64,000 nt of DNA from assembly GCF_026013965.1 (NCBI RefSeq), contig NZ_CP110341.1, positions 682,001-746,000 of the forward strand, given 5' to 3'. Below are positions 42,824 to 52,020 of this stretch, piece by piece; positions within the stretch are counted from its first letter, which is position 1, and each line of letters begins with the position of its first letter. Position numbers and translations under genes: made by a program. This DNA is from Brevibacterium sp. JSBI002. GTDB taxonomy: Bacteria; Actinomycetota; Actinomycetes; Actinomycetales; Brevibacteriaceae. Below the pieces are notes generated by a model. It was not told the DNA's origin. It ran no database searches and saw only the letters and a list, made by a program, of their open reading frames with translations.

Positions 42824-45646
42824 ATGACCGGAATCGACTCCGACCAGGCAACGGCGCAGGAGTTTGAGCCCGCCGACCTCGGCGGCGGCCGCAGGCACGG
42901 TCGCGTCGGAGCCCCCTCGACGCCGCGCCGGGCGCAGCTCGAACGGGACCCGGGGATGCCGGCGAGCACGTGGCGGCTGCGTTCGGACGCGTGGGAGTAC
43001 CTGAAGTTCGCGATCAAACGCCTGGCCGTCAGCGGCGGGGACTTCTCGATGATCGCCGAAGACGGGGAGGTGTGGCGCTCGCTGCGTTCGCTGAAGACGA
43101 TCGAGCTCTACTGGGCAGGTTTCGGCCAGCGCTATGTCGAGGAGATCACCGACCTGCTCTCGAACGGCGAATTCGACCGCGCGCACGACATGATCACACG
43201 TGCGGTCAATCGGCTCCGGGGCACCACCGTGCCCGACACCGGTGAAGACGACCTCACCGAGGATGAGCGCGCCGAGCTCAAGGACCGCCAGGACACCCGT
43301 CCCCGCTTCGAGGTCCTCATCGTCGACGAGACCACCGAGGGCGGCCGCGATGAGCTGCACACGGACCTGCTCAAACTCCGCAACGCCTCCGACCAGTTCA
43401 TCTACGACTACGTCATCGTGCCCACCGCCGACGATGCGGTGGCGGCGGCCCTGACGAACCCGAACCTGCTCGCCTGCGTCCTCCGCCCCGGTTTCACCGA
43501 CAACACCCGCGAGGTGCTCAGCCGCGACCTGCGCGATTCCATCGAGTTCGCGCACACCTCGACGAAGGAATCGCCGACGGCGCCGATGAGCCCGCTCAAT
43601 TCGGTGCGCCGGGTGCTGCGGCTGGCCGACACCCTGGCGAACCTGCGCCCCGAACTCGACCTCTACCTCATGGCAGGCGCCCATATCGAAAGCCTCGCTG
43701 GTGCCCTGACCCACCGGTTCCGTCGCGTCTTCCGCCGCGAGGACCAGTTCGAACTCCATCTGTCCCTGCTGCGCCGCGCCCAGCACCTCTACGACACTCC
43801 GTTCTTCGACGCCATCCGAGAGCATGCCCGCCGCCCGGCCGGTGTATTCCACGCACTGCCCGTGTCCCGCGGCGGTTCCGTCGTCGGGTCGAAGTGGATC
43901 GGCGACTTCGTCGACTTCTACGGGCTCAACCTGCTGCTCGCCGAATCCAGCGCCACCTCGGGGGAGTTGGATTCGCTGCTCGCACCGGTGCACACGCTGA
44001 AGAAGGCGCAGTCGCTGGCCGCCCGGGCCTACGGTGCCAAACGCACCTACTTCGTCACGAACGGGACGTCGACGGCGAACAAGATCGTCCACCAGGCCGT
44101 CGTCTCACCCGACGAGGTCGTCATGGTCGACCGCAACTGCCACAAGTCCCACCACCATGCGCTCATGCTCACCGGTGCCCGCACCGCCTACCTCGAGGCG
44201 TATCCGCTCAACGACGTCGCCTTCTACGGGGCGGTGCCGCTGAACAGGATCAAGCAGCTGGTGCTCGACTACCGGGCCGCCGGCCGCCTCGACGAGGTGC
44301 GGATGATCACCCTGACCAACTGCACCTTCGATGGAATCGTCTACGACCCCTACAAGGTCATGTCCGAATGCCTGGCGATCAAACCCGACCTCGTCTTCCT
44401 CTGGGACGAAGCTTGGTTCGCCTTCGCCCGGTTCCACCCGGTCACCCGCAAACGCACCGCCATGGTCGCCGCGGAGACCCTTGAGGAGAACCTCGCGACC
44501 AACGCCCACGCCGCGGCGTACCGGGAGCAGCAGAAGCGCCTGTACGACCCCGAGACCGGTGCCCCCGCCCCCGATTCGGTGTGGCTGGAGGAGGACCTGC
44601 TGCCGCCGCCGGACGCGACGATCCGCGTGTACGCGACCCAGTCGACGCACAAGACGCTGACCGCGCTGCGCCAGGGGTCGATGATCCACGTCTACGATCA
44701 GGAGTTCTCCACCGGCGCCGAGGATGCCTTCCACGAGGCGTACATGACCCACACCTCGACGTCGCCGAACTACCAGATCCTCGCCTCCCTCGACCTCGGT
44801 CGCAGGCAGGTGGAGATGGAGGGCTTCGCACTCGTGCAGAAGCAGCTCGACCTGGCGATGAGCCTGTCCTCGGCGATCGCGCGTCATCCGCTGCTGAAGA
44901 AGACGTTCAAGGTGCTCACCGCCGCCGACCTCATTCCCGAGGAATATCGGGTCACCGAACGGACGATGCCGCTGCGCGATGGGCTCTCCACGATGTGGGA
45001 CGCCTGGGTCCGCGATGAGTTCGTCGTCGACCCCAGCCGCATCACCGTCGAGATCTCGGGCACGGGAGTCGACGGGGACACGTTCAAGCACGAACACCTC
45101 ATGGACCGCTACGGCATCCAGGTGAACAAGACGAGCCGGAACACGGTGCTGTTCATGACGAACATCGGCACCTCACGCTCGGCCGTCGCCTACCTCATCG
45201 AGGTCCTGGTCAAGCTTGCCGGGAAGTTCAATGACCCGCATGAGCTGCAGGCACAGGACGCGCTGACCGAACCCGCCGCGGTGATGCCGCCGTTGCCGGA
45301 CTTCTCGGCCTTCGCCCCCGACTACGCCGCCGAAGTGCCCGCCGACGACCCGTCGAAGCAGCTGCCCGACGGCGACCTGCGCACCGCCTACTATGCGGGT
45401 CTGCGTCGGCAGAACATCGAGCACGTGCTGCCGCATGAGCTGCGACGGAGGGTGGAGAACGGGGAGCAGCCGGTCTCGGCCGGATTCGTCACCCCGTACC
45501 CGCCCGGGTTCCCGGTGCTCGTTCCCGGACAGGTCATCACCGCCGAGGTGCTCGACTTCATGTCGGCGCTCGACACCCGAGAGATACACGGCTACGACTC
45601 CCGCCAGGGCTACCGCGTCATCCTCAAGGACGTCCTGGAGAACTGA
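42824..45646 (+). CDS. Large Orn/Lys/Arg-type PLP decarboxylase
   Basis: 940 residues, about 200 more than the E. coli AdiA, LdcI and SpeC enzymes. Residues from about 100 to 330 form a wing/receiver-like N-terminal domain that includes long inserts. The PLP domain begins AYGAKRTYFVTNGTSTANKIV, followed by DRNCHKSHHHALMLTG, LVFLWDEAWFAFARFHP (cofactor Asp) and ATQSTHKTLTALRQGSMIHV with the Schiff-base Lys610. The C-terminal domain contains VTPYPPGFPVLVPGQVI. The substrate (arginine, lysine or ornithine) cannot be decided; an arginine or ornithine activity would feed the polyamine/amine genes at 4-11 kb. A TATGAT box is at about 42714. Confidence 0.88.
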   Translation: MTGIDSDQATAQEFEPADLGGGRRHGRVGAPSTPRRAQLERDPGMPASTWRLRSDAWEYLKFAIKRLAVSGGDFSMIAEDGEVWRSLRSLKTIELYWAGFGQRYVEEITDLLSNGEFDRAHDMITRAVNRLRGTTVPDTGEDDLTEDERAELKDRQDTRPRFEVLIVDETTEGGRDELHTDLLKLRNASDQFIYDYVIVPTADDAVAAALTNPNLLACVLRPGFTDNTREVLSRDLRDSIEFAHTSTKESPTAPMSPLNSVRRVLRLADTLANLRPELDLYLMAGAHIESLAGALTHRFRRVFRREDQFELHLSLLRRAQHLYDTPFFDAIREHARRPAGVFHALPVSRGGSVVGSKWIGDFVDFYGLNLLLAESSATSGELDSLLAPVHTLKKAQSLAARAYGAKRTYFVTNGTSTANKIVHQAVVSPDEVVMVDRNCHKSHHHALMLTGARTAYLEAYPLNDVAFYGAVPLNRIKQLVLDYRAAGRLDEVRMITLTNCTFDGIVYDPYKVMSECLAIKPDLVFLWDEAWFAFARFHPVTRKRTAMVAAETLEENLATNAHAAAYREQQKRLYDPETGAPAPDSVWLEEDLLPPPDATIRVYATQSTHKTLTALRQGSMIHVYDQEFSTGAEDAFHEAYMTHTSTSPNYQILASLDLGRRQVEMEGFALVQKQLDLAMSLSSAIARHPLLKKTFKVLTAADLIPEEYRVTERTMPLRDGLSTMWDAWVRDEFVVDPSRITVEISGTGVDGDTFKHEHLMDRYGIQVNKTSRNTVLFMTNIGTSRSAVAYLIEVLVKLAGKFNDPHELQAQDALTEPAAVMPPLPDFSAFAPDYAAEVPADDPSKQLPDGDLRTAYYAGLRRQNIEHVLPHELRRRVENGEQPVSAGFVTPYPPGFPVLVPGQVITAEVLDFMSALDTREIHGYDSRQGYRVILKDVLEN

Positions 45647-45670
45647 GCGAGAAAGGCGAGGCGATCGACC

Positions 45671-46687
45671 GTGCAGACCACCCGTCTCATCCAGACCGTC
45701 GAAGCCCACACCGAGGGGTTGCCCGTACGCGTCGTCACCGGGGGAGTGGGACCATTCCCCGGTGAGACTATGGCCGAACGCCGTGAGTGGTTCATTGAGA
45801 ACTCCGACGATCTGCGGACCTTCCTCATGTGCGAACCGCGCGGCCACGGGTGGCTGTCGGGAGCGATCCTGCAGCCGCCGACCCGTGCCGACGCGGACTG
45901 GGGGGTCCTCTTCATCGAGGTCACCGGCGTGTTGCCGATGTGCGGGGCCGGCACGATCGCAGTGGCGACCGTGCTCGTCGAGACAGGCATGGTGCCGGTC
46001 ACCTCGCCCGTCACGACCGTGCGACTCGACGCCCCGATCGGGCTCATCACCGCCGAGGTGGTCGTCCGGGACGGTCGCGCCGAGTCGGTGACCATCGTCA
46101 ACGTCGCCTCCTATGCGCACGCCCTCGACCAGTCGGTCGAGGTGCCCGGACGAGGGTCGATCGCCTGCGACATCGGTTTCGGTGGGAACTTCTACGCCTT
46201 CGTCTCCGCCGCCGACGTCGGCATCCCGTTCGAGCGTGACCGGGCTGAGGACTTCATCGCCGTCGGTCGCGAGATCATGGCCGCGGTCAACGAGCAGCTG
46301 TCGCCGGTGCATCCGGAGACCGGATACAGCGGCTGCGAGCATGTCGTGTTCCTGACGCCGCCGACGACACCTGGGCCGAGCGGAGAGGTGCCGGATGCGA
46401 GGCACGTGCTCATCAACCATCCCGGCTGGCTCGACCGTTCACCAGGCGGAACCGGGACGAGTGCGCTCATGGCCGTCCGGCATGCCCGTGGGCACCTGGA
46501 CCTGAACACGGACTTCGTCAACGAGTGCTTCATCGGCACCTCGTTCACCGGACGACTGATCGAGAAGACGAGAGTCGACGAGCACGTGGCTGTGGTGCCG
46601 ACGATCACCGGCAGGGCCTGGCTGACCGCGACCTCGCAATTCATGCTCGACCCCAGCGACCCGTTCCCCGCCGGCTTCACACTCTGA
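45671..46687 (+). CDS. Proline racemase-family enzyme with one catalytic Cys replaced
   Basis: 338 residues from GTG 45671. The first active-site Cys is kept (Cys91 in LPMCGAGTIAVAT), but the usual His after CG is Ala. The second site, normally DRSPCGTGTSA, is DRSPGGTGTSA, so Cys259 is Gly. Two-base racemases and epimerases need both Cys. Enzymes with one Cys, such as trans-3-hydroxy-L-proline dehydratase (Thr at the second position), eliminate water instead. A dehydratase or isomerase on a proline or hydroxyproline derivative is therefore more likely than racemisation. It follows the decarboxylase by 24 bp and may be co-transcribed. Confidence 0.85.
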   Translation: MQTTRLIQTVEAHTEGLPVRVVTGGVGPFPGETMAERREWFIENSDDLRTFLMCEPRGHGWLSGAILQPPTRADADWGVLFIEVTGVLPMCGAGTIAVATVLVETGMVPVTSPVTTVRLDAPIGLITAEVVVRDGRAESVTIVNVASYAHALDQSVEVPGRGSIACDIGFGGNFYAFVSAADVGIPFERDRAEDFIAVGREIMAAVNEQLSPVHPETGYSGCEHVVFLTPPTTPGPSGEVPDARHVLINHPGWLDRSPGGTGTSALMAVRHARGHLDLNTDFVNECFIGTSFTGRLIEKTRVDEHVAVVPTITGRAWLTATSQFMLDPSDPFPAGFTL

Positions 46688-46701
46688 AGTAGGGCCGGAG
46701 G

Positions 46702-47487
46702 CTACCCTAGCTGGCCGGGGTGGAGCACGCGGGAGAGGAAGTCCTTCGTCCGCTGCTCCTGCGGGTTGCCGATGACGTCCTTGGCAGGTCCGGCCTCGAC
46801 GACGACTCCGCCGTCCATGAAGACGACGCGGTCGGCGACCTGACGGGCGAACTCCATCTCGTGGGTGACGACGACCATTGTCATTCCCGCCTCGGCGAGG
46901 TTGCGCATGACCTGGAGGACGTCACCGACGGTCTCCGGGTCCAGCGCCGAGGTGGGCTCGTCGAACAGCATGACGTCGGGGTCCATGCTCAGGGCCCGGG
47001 CGATCGCCACGCGCTGCTGCTGACCGCCGGAGAGCGAACCGGGCTTGGCCTCCATCTTCTCGGACAGCCCGACCTTCGCGAGGTTCGCCTCGGCGACCTT
47101 GTTGGCCTCGGCCTTCGATCGCTTGAGGACCTTCGTCTGCGCGATCGTGAGGTTCTCGCGCACGGTGAGATGGGCGAAGAGGTTGAAGGACTGGAAGACC
47201 ATGCCGATGCGAGTGCGGGCGGCGTCGATGTCGAGATCGAGGTCGGTCATATCCATGCCGTCGACGACGATCGACCCGCCGGTGGGAGTCTCCAGGGTGT
47301 TGATGCATCGGAGCATCGTCGACTTGCCCGAACCCGAGGGCCCGATGACGCAGACGACCTCACCTTTGTCGACGTCGAGGTTGATGTCGGTGAGGACCTG
47401 GTTCGTGCCGAAGCTCTTCTGCAGGTTGCGGATCGCGATGATCGGGGTTGTGGTCGCGCGCGCCGAGGCGGTGGGGACATTCATCAT
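46702..47487 (-). CDS. Polar amino acid ABC transporter, ATP-binding protein (GlnQ-like)
   Basis: About 261 residues from ATG 47487, which overlaps the permease stop as ATGA; the ATG at 47484 is equally possible (GGAG upstream). Walker [17 protein letters not shown]-loop [13 protein letters not shown], signature [15 protein letters not shown], Walker [15 protein letters not shown] and H-loop [20 protein letters not shown], the last typical of polar amino acid importers. Third gene of the SBP-permease-ATPase operon 49293-46702. Confidence 0.93.
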   Translation of the reverse strand: MMNVPTASARATTTPIIAIRNLQKSFGTNQVLTDINLDVDKGEVVCVIGPSGSGKSTMLRCINTLETPTGGSIVVDGMDMTDLDLDIDAARTRIGMVFQSFNLFAHLTVRENLTIAQTKVLKRSKAEANKVAEANLAKVGLSEKMEAKPGSLSGGQQQRVAIARALSMDPDVMLFDEPTSALDPETVGDVLQVMRNLAEAGMTMVVVTHEMEFARQVADRVVFMDGGVVVEAGPAKDVIGNPQEQRTKDFLSRVLHPGQLG

Positions 47488-48359
47488 TTCACTCCAGAAT
47501 CTGCGGAACCGTATTTGCGCTCGAGGACCCGCGACAGGTACGACAGCGGGATCGTGATGATGAGGTAGCACAGCGCGATGACGATGAAGGGGGTGAGGTT
47601 GGCGGTGTTGACGATCTCGGCGCGGCCGAGCGCGGCGAGCTCACGGCCGTCGACGGAGGATCCGAGGATGTAGGCCAGCGATGAATCCTTGGTCAGCAGA
47701 ATGAGCTCGTTCGTCAGCGGCGGCAGGATGATGCGCATCGCCTGCGGCAGGACAATCGTGAACATCGCACGCGATGATGACATACCCAGTGAGCGGGCGG
47801 CCTCGATCTGGCCTTTCGGCACGGCCTGGATACCGGCGCGGATCGTCTCCGCCATGTAGGCGGAGGACACGAGTCCGAGGGCGATCATGATGATGACGAG
47901 CTGCGGGAGGATGAAGCCGGGGAAGGCCACCGGCAGACCGAATCCCATCACGAGGAAGACGACGAGGGCGGGCAGCCCGCGGAAGAACTCGATGTAGATC
48001 GTCGCCAGCCAGCGGTAGACGCCGACCGAGGACAGGCGCATGAGGGCGACGACAAGAGCGATCGCCAGGCCGAGGGCGAAGCCGAGAACGGTGAAGACGA
48101 CTGTGTTCTTCAGCGCTCCCGTGATGACTTCGGGGAACATGTCGGCGGCGATGTCGAAGCGCCCGAACGTGTCGATGAGCGTCGGCCAGTCGGCGACCAG
48201 CGCGACGATGATCGCGATGACGACGAGGATGGCGTATTGGATGCCGCGGGAGAGCTTCGCCTTCTGGCGTTTGCTCATCTTCGCTTTCGGGGTGGCAGTG
48301 GCGGTCGGGACGGCTGGGCCGGTCTGGCGGCCGTCCTCGTTCGCTGTGGGAACTGACAT
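47484..48359 (-). CDS. Polar amino acid ABC transporter, permease
   Basis: 291 residues with an N-terminal basic cytoplasmic stretch and five membrane helices. The EAA loop [23 protein letters not shown] near residue 195 and [18 protein letters not shown] earlier are typical of HisM/GlnP-type permeases. A single permease gene implies a homodimer. It is separated from the SBP gene by a 148-bp gap with the hairpin at 48457-48495. Confidence 0.92.
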   Translation of the reverse strand: MSVPTANEDGRQTGPAVPTATATPKAKMSKRQKAKLSRGIQYAILVVIAIIVALVADWPTLIDTFGRFDIAADMFPEVITGALKNTVVFTVLGFALGLAIALVVALMRLSSVGVYRWLATIYIEFFRGLPALVVFLVMGFGLPVAFPGFILPQLVIIMIALGLVSSAYMAETIRAGIQAVPKGQIEAARSLGMSSSRAMFTIVLPQAMRIILPPLTNELILLTKDSSLAYILGSSVDGRELAALGRAEIVNTANLTPFIVIALCYLIITIPLSYLSRVLERKYGSADSGVK

Positions 48360-48456
48360 GGGTGTCCTTCGAAAAGCTGTGGCGGGGGTGTCCGCCGGGG
48401 GTGCGTGCCGTGAGTGTCGGTTGGGACTCCGGCAGGTCGGTCGAACTCAGCCGAAC

Positions 48457-48495
48457 GGGCGGCCCGCTGCAACGACGAATTACAGCCGGCCGCCC
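48457..48495 (-). other. Hairpin between the substrate-binding protein and permease genes
   Basis: GGGCGGCC-CGCTG pairs with CAGC-C-GGCCGCCC, an 8-bp stem extended by a second block, 12 nt after the binding-protein stop codon. Such elements usually protect or attenuate the message so that the binding protein is made in excess over the membrane parts. Confidence 0.6.
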
Positions 48496-48507
48496 ATTCG
48501 CGGGTGA

Positions 48508-49293
48508 TCACTTCGGTGCTTCTCCGAACCACTTCTTGTAGATCTTGTCGTACTCGCCGTTGTCCTTGATCTCCTTGATCGTGTCGTCGACGGCCTTCTT
48601 CATCTCGGTGTTGCCCTTCTTCATCGAGATGCCGTAGTGCTCGTCGGTCTTGATGTCGAAGCCGACGGCGAAGCCCTTGTTCTCGGTGTTGTAGTTGTAG
48701 AGCACGCCGTTGTCATTGATCACGGCGTCGACCTGACCGGTCTTGAGCGCTTCGAGCGAGAGCGGCAGATCCTCATAGGTGATGACCTCGGAGTCCTTGA
48801 AGTTCTCCGTGGCGTAGTCGAGGCCCGTGGTGCCGGACTGAGCTGCGATCTTGAAGCCCTTGAGTGCCTTCTCGTCCTTCGCGGTCTTATCGGCCTTCGT
48901 CAGGATCGCCTGGTTCGCATCGAAGTACGGCTCGGAGAAGTCCGTGGCCTCTTCGCGTTCAGGGGTGATCGTCGTCGCCGCTGCCGCGACGTCGCACTTG
49001 TTCTGGTTGAACTCCGCGCCCGAGGTGATCGTCTCGAACGAGGTGTTGATGATCTCCTGTTCGACACCGAGCTTCTTCGCCACGGCGTCGACGATGTCGA
49101 CATCGAAGCCGACGACCTCGCCGTCCTTCTCGAACTGGAAGGGCTGGTAGGACAGATGGGTGCAGGTGGTGAGCTTGCCTTCTTCGACGATGGGCACCCC
49201 GCCCTCGGCGGTGGAATCGCCTCCGCCGCCGCAAGCGGACAGGGCGAGCATGGCGCCGACCGCCGCAATGGCCAGACTCGAGCGTCGTTTCAT
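48508..49293 (-). CDS. Polar amino acid ABC transporter, substrate-binding lipoprotein
   Basis: 261 residues. Signal peptide MKRRSSLAIAAVGAMLALSAC with lipobox LSAC (lipid-anchored Cys21). The mature part is a SBP_bac_3 domain: LSYQPFQFEKDGEVVGFDVDIVDAVAKKL, DVAAAATTITPEREE, FSEPYFDANQAI and KKGNTEMKKAVDDTIKEIKDNG. The ligand is a polar amino acid or related compound. First gene of the operon. Confidence 0.93.
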   Translation of the reverse strand: MKRRSSLAIAAVGAMLALSACGGGGDSTAEGGVPIVEEGKLTTCTHLSYQPFQFEKDGEVVGFDVDIVDAVAKKLGVEQEIINTSFETITSGAEFNQNKCDVAAAATTITPEREEATDFSEPYFDANQAILTKADKTAKDEKALKGFKIAAQSGTTGLDYATENFKDSEVITYEDLPLSLEALKTGQVDAVINDNGVLYNYNTENKGFAVGFDIKTDEHYGISMKKGNTEMKKAVDDTIKEIKDNGEYDKIYKKWFGEAPK

Positions 49294-49495
49294 GGTTCCT
49301 CCAGGAGATCGGTGACAGGTGAGTCACGTACGCGGTCCGCTCTGACGTTGACGTCTGAGCAGTGTCTGTGAGGAATCCTACCGTGAACTGTGTCACACTT
49401 ATGTCGCATCGATGATCGCCGAGGTGGTTGTGACGAAATCGTAGTCATTCCCGGTGATCGGGACGGCCGCTCGGCAGTCGACCGTGGACGCGAAA

Positions 49496-49525
49496 GGCCC
49501 GACCAACGAAAACGTTGGTCGGGCC
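49496..49525 (-). terminator. Rho-independent terminator of the MHS permease gene
   Basis: A perfect 13-bp stem GGCCCGACCAACG / CGTTGGTCGGGCC with a 4-nt loop, followed on the minus strand by TTTCGCG, 14 bp after the stop codon. The other strand has no U-run, and the SBP gene is transcribed away from it. Confidence 0.8.
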
Positions 49526-49539
49526 CTGATTCAGGAATC

Positions 49540-50976
49540 TCAGCTCAGCTGATCCTCCATGTCGAGGTCAGAGGTGTCCTTGGCCAGCCACAGGGCGATG
49601 ATCGTGACGATGGCTGCGGCGATGATGTAGAGGCCGCAGTAGAAGATCGACCCTCCTTCGGCCTGCCACAGAGCGACCATGGCGAACGGGGCAGGTCCGG
49701 CCCCGATGACGCTGGACATGTTGTAAGAGATCGCCGAACCCGTATAGCGGACATTGGCGGGGAAGAGCTCCGGCAGGTACGCGGCCATCGGTCCGAAAGT
49801 CAGCCCCATGAGGATGAAGCCGACGATGAGTCCGATGATGACTCCCGGGGTGCCGGCATTGAACAGGGCGTTGACGACGAGTCCGTAGGCGGCGATGAGC
49901 ACGGTCACACCGAGCAGCATCTTCCGCCGACCCAGCTTCTCCGCCAGAGGGCCGGAGACGACGGTGAAGATGCCGAAGAAGACGACTCCGATGATGAGGT
50001 AGGTGAGGAACTCGTTCTTCGTGTACCCCAGCCCCGCGACGAAGCCTGCGGGGTCGAAGGGCTTCCCTGCCGCCTCGGCGGCGGTCTGGGCCTGCTCCGG
50101 GGTGGCCGGGGAGGTGCCGTAGGTGAGGGTGAACGCGGTCATGAAGTAGAAGATCACGTAGGTCGCGAGCATGATGAACGTGCCGAGGATGAGCGGCTTC
50201 CAGCTCGTGGCGAAGACCCGACCGAGCGGGGCCTTCGAGATCTGCTGCTTCTGAGCGACGAGCTGGAACGCCGGGGTCTCCATGAGCGACATGCGGACAT
50301 AGAGGCCGACGGCGACGAGCAGGGCCGAGAGCAGGAATGGGATGCGCCAGCCCCAGGCGAGGAATGCCTCGGGGGAGGTCCAGGTGCCGAGGGCGACGAA
50401 GAGCAGGTTCGCGATGATGAAGCCGACGGGGGCGCCGAGCTGAGGGAACGTGCCCCAGATGGCGCGCTTGCCCTTCGGGGCATTCTCGGTGGCCAGCAGG
50501 GCCGCGCCCGACCATTCGCCGCCGAGGCCGACACCCTGGCAGAAGCGCAGAAGGACGAGGAACAGCGGCGCGAGGACGACCCAGCCCGGGGTGCTGGCGG
50601 TCGGCAGCAGGCCGATGAGGAAGGTGCCGATGCCCATGATGAGCAGGGAGGCGATCAGCGTCTTCTTTCGGCCGATGCGGTCACCGAAGTGGCCGAAGAT
50701 GATCGAGCCGAGAGGGCGGGCGACGAAGGCGACGCCGAAGATCGCGAACGAGCTCAGCAGCTGAGTCGTCGATGTCTGGTTGGGGAAGAAGAGGGCTGGG
50801 AAGACCAGCGAGGAGGCCGTGGCGTAGGCGTAGAAATCGAAGAATTCGATCGTGGTGCCGACCATCGAGGCGGTCAGGACCTTGCCGCGGGTGTTGTTCT
50901 TGCGAGTCGCTGCGATTGCGTCGTCATCGACTCCGGGTGCCGAAGAGGGATTCTCCGGCTGTGTTTCGGTGGACAT
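49540..50976 (-). CDS. MFS permease, metabolite:H+ symporter (MHS) type
   Basis: 478 residues from ATG 50976, chosen because upstream residues are not family-like; GGAG lies 9 nt before it. Twelve helices; signatures of the MHS group are VGTTIEFFDFYAYATASSLVFPALFF, GHFGDRIGRKKTL, RFCQGVGLGGEWSGAALLATENAPKGKRAIWGTFPQLGAPVGF and ELFPANVRYTGSAISYNMSSVIG. Relatives carry shikimate, alpha-ketoglutarate, proline/betaine or dicarboxylates. No regulator gene is adjacent. Confidence 0.9.
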   Translation of the reverse strand: MSTETQPENPSSAPGVDDDAIAATRKNNTRGKVLTASMVGTTIEFFDFYAYATASSLVFPALFFPNQTSTTQLLSSFAIFGVAFVARPLGSIIFGHFGDRIGRKKTLIASLLIMGIGTFLIGLLPTASTPGWVVLAPLFLVLLRFCQGVGLGGEWSGAALLATENAPKGKRAIWGTFPQLGAPVGFIIANLLFVALGTWTSPEAFLAWGWRIPFLLSALLVAVGLYVRMSLMETPAFQLVAQKQQISKAPLGRVFATSWKPLILGTFIMLATYVIFYFMTAFTLTYGTSPATPEQAQTAAEAAGKPFDPAGFVAGLGYTKNEFLTYLIIGVVFFGIFTVVSGPLAEKLGRRKMLLGVTVLIAAYGLVVNALFNAGTPGVIIGLIVGFILMGLTFGPMAAYLPELFPANVRYTGSAISYNMSSVIGAGPAPFAMVALWQAEGGSIFYCGLYIIAAAIVTIIALWLAKDTSDLDMEDQLS

Positions 50977-51176
50977 GGTGGTGGTGCTCCGCTGTTTCGT
51001 GAGTGCAGGCACGGGCGGGTGGTCCGTGCCAATGGAAAAGGCCGTCGGCGCTGTGTCTGGCACAGCGTCGACGGCGACGAGTCGACATTACGCTCGTCTC
51101 ACAGAACGTGATTTCCGAGTCTCACTAATTGGGATTACTAGGTGGTCGAAGTGTTCTGGACAACTCGGACGGGCGG

Positions 51177-51914
51177 TCAGTCCGCGACGGTGACCTCGGT
51201 GATCGTCACCTTCTCCTTGGGTGAGCCGTCGCCGGCACCGGAGTCCGTGCCCTTGGCAGCGAGATCCGCGACGGTCTTCGTGCTCTTCTCATCCAGCTGT
51301 CCGAACACGGTGTAGTCGGGCGGCAGCGAGCTGTCGTCGTAGACGACGAAGAACTGGGAGCCGTTCGTATCCGGGCCGGAGTTCGCCATGGCCAGAGTGC
51401 CGGCCGGGTAGGTCTCGGAGCCGTCGAGCTCATCGGCGAACGAGTAGCCCGGACCGCCGGAACCGGTGCCTGTGGGGTCGCCGCACTGGAGGACGTAGAT
51501 GCCTTCGGTGGTCAGGCGGTGGCATTCGGTGTCGTCGAAGTACTTCTGCGCGGCCAGCGACAGGAAGCTGTTGACGGTGCAGGGAGCGCGGTCGGCATCG
51601 AGAGTCACCGCGAGGTCCCCAGCGTTCGTTGCGATGGTGGCGTCGACAGTGCCCTTCGCCTCCGGTTCCTCTGCCGGTGCTTCGACGTCCTTGGCGCCCG
51701 CCTGCGAATCGGCGGGGTACGAGCAGGCGCCCGCTGCGGTTGATGAGTCGGATTCGGCTGCGGAGCTGCCGCCGGAATCACCCTCGGAATCAGACGATCC
51801 GCATCCGCTCAGCAGCAGAAGAACGAGGACGGCGAAGGCAGCGAGGGTCAGCACAACGGCTGACTGCGGACGACGGTTCAGGGCATGAGAGCGACTCTGC
51901 GCGAGGTGATCCAT
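51177..51914 (-). CDS. Cyclophilin-type peptidyl-prolyl isomerase, lipoprotein
   Basis: 245 residues from ATG 51914; upstream read-through is not family-like. An N-terminal basic stretch and helix end in LLLLLSGC, a lipobox, so it is exported and lipid-anchored. A Ser/Gly/Asp-rich linker (about residues 38-62) precedes the cyclophilin domain: SFLSLAAQKYFDDTECHRL, GTGSGGPGYSFADEL, LAMANSGPDTNGSQFFVVY and FGQLDEKSTKTV. It would assist folding of exported proteins outside the membrane. Confidence 0.92.
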   Translation of the reverse strand: MDHLAQSRSHALNRRPQSAVVLTLAAFAVLVLLLLSGCGSSDSEGDSGGSSAAESDSSTAAGACSYPADSQAGAKDVEAPAEEPEAKGTVDATIATNAGDLAVTLDADRAPCTVNSFLSLAAQKYFDDTECHRLTTEGIYVLQCGDPTGTGSGGPGYSFADELDGSETYPAGTLAMANSGPDTNGSQFFVVYDDSSLPPDYTVFGQLDEKSTKTVADLAAKGTDSGAGDGSPKEKVTITEVTVAD

Positions 51915-51937
51915 GCGTTCATCGTATCGGCACCGTC

Positions 51938-51970
51938 GTCGAGACACGGGCGCGGCGTCGAGACACGGGC
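51938..51970. repeat. Short tandem direct repeat
   Basis: GTCGAGACACGGGCG occurs twice with an 18-bp period (51938-51952 and 51956-51970) in the gap between the cyclophilin and the MFS genes. A GTCGAGAC...GTCTCGAC relationship continues around 52015-52032, so it may be part of a larger hairpin-forming region. Confidence 0.5.
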
Positions 51971-52020
51971 GTGCACACGCGCTTTTCGACACGCAGCCCG
52001 TTTCTCGGCGCGGCCGAGAC

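Noticed and set aside
42674..44092. Minus-strand frame of about 472 codons opposite the decarboxylase
   Set aside because: No motif, and it covers the N-terminal domain of a well-defined PLP enzyme on the other strand.
46697..46713. TAGGGTAGCC on the minus strand resembling the iron box at 25760
   Set aside because: It lies between convergent genes at the 3' end of the ATPase gene, where the TAG is simply the stop codon; no promoter is expected there.
49390..51111. Open frame of about 573 codons on the plus strand opposite the MHS permease
   Set aside because: Composition (Glu/Asp/Arg/Gly-rich, no hydrophobic pattern) is that of an antisense shadow; the minus strand has an unmistakable MFS protein.
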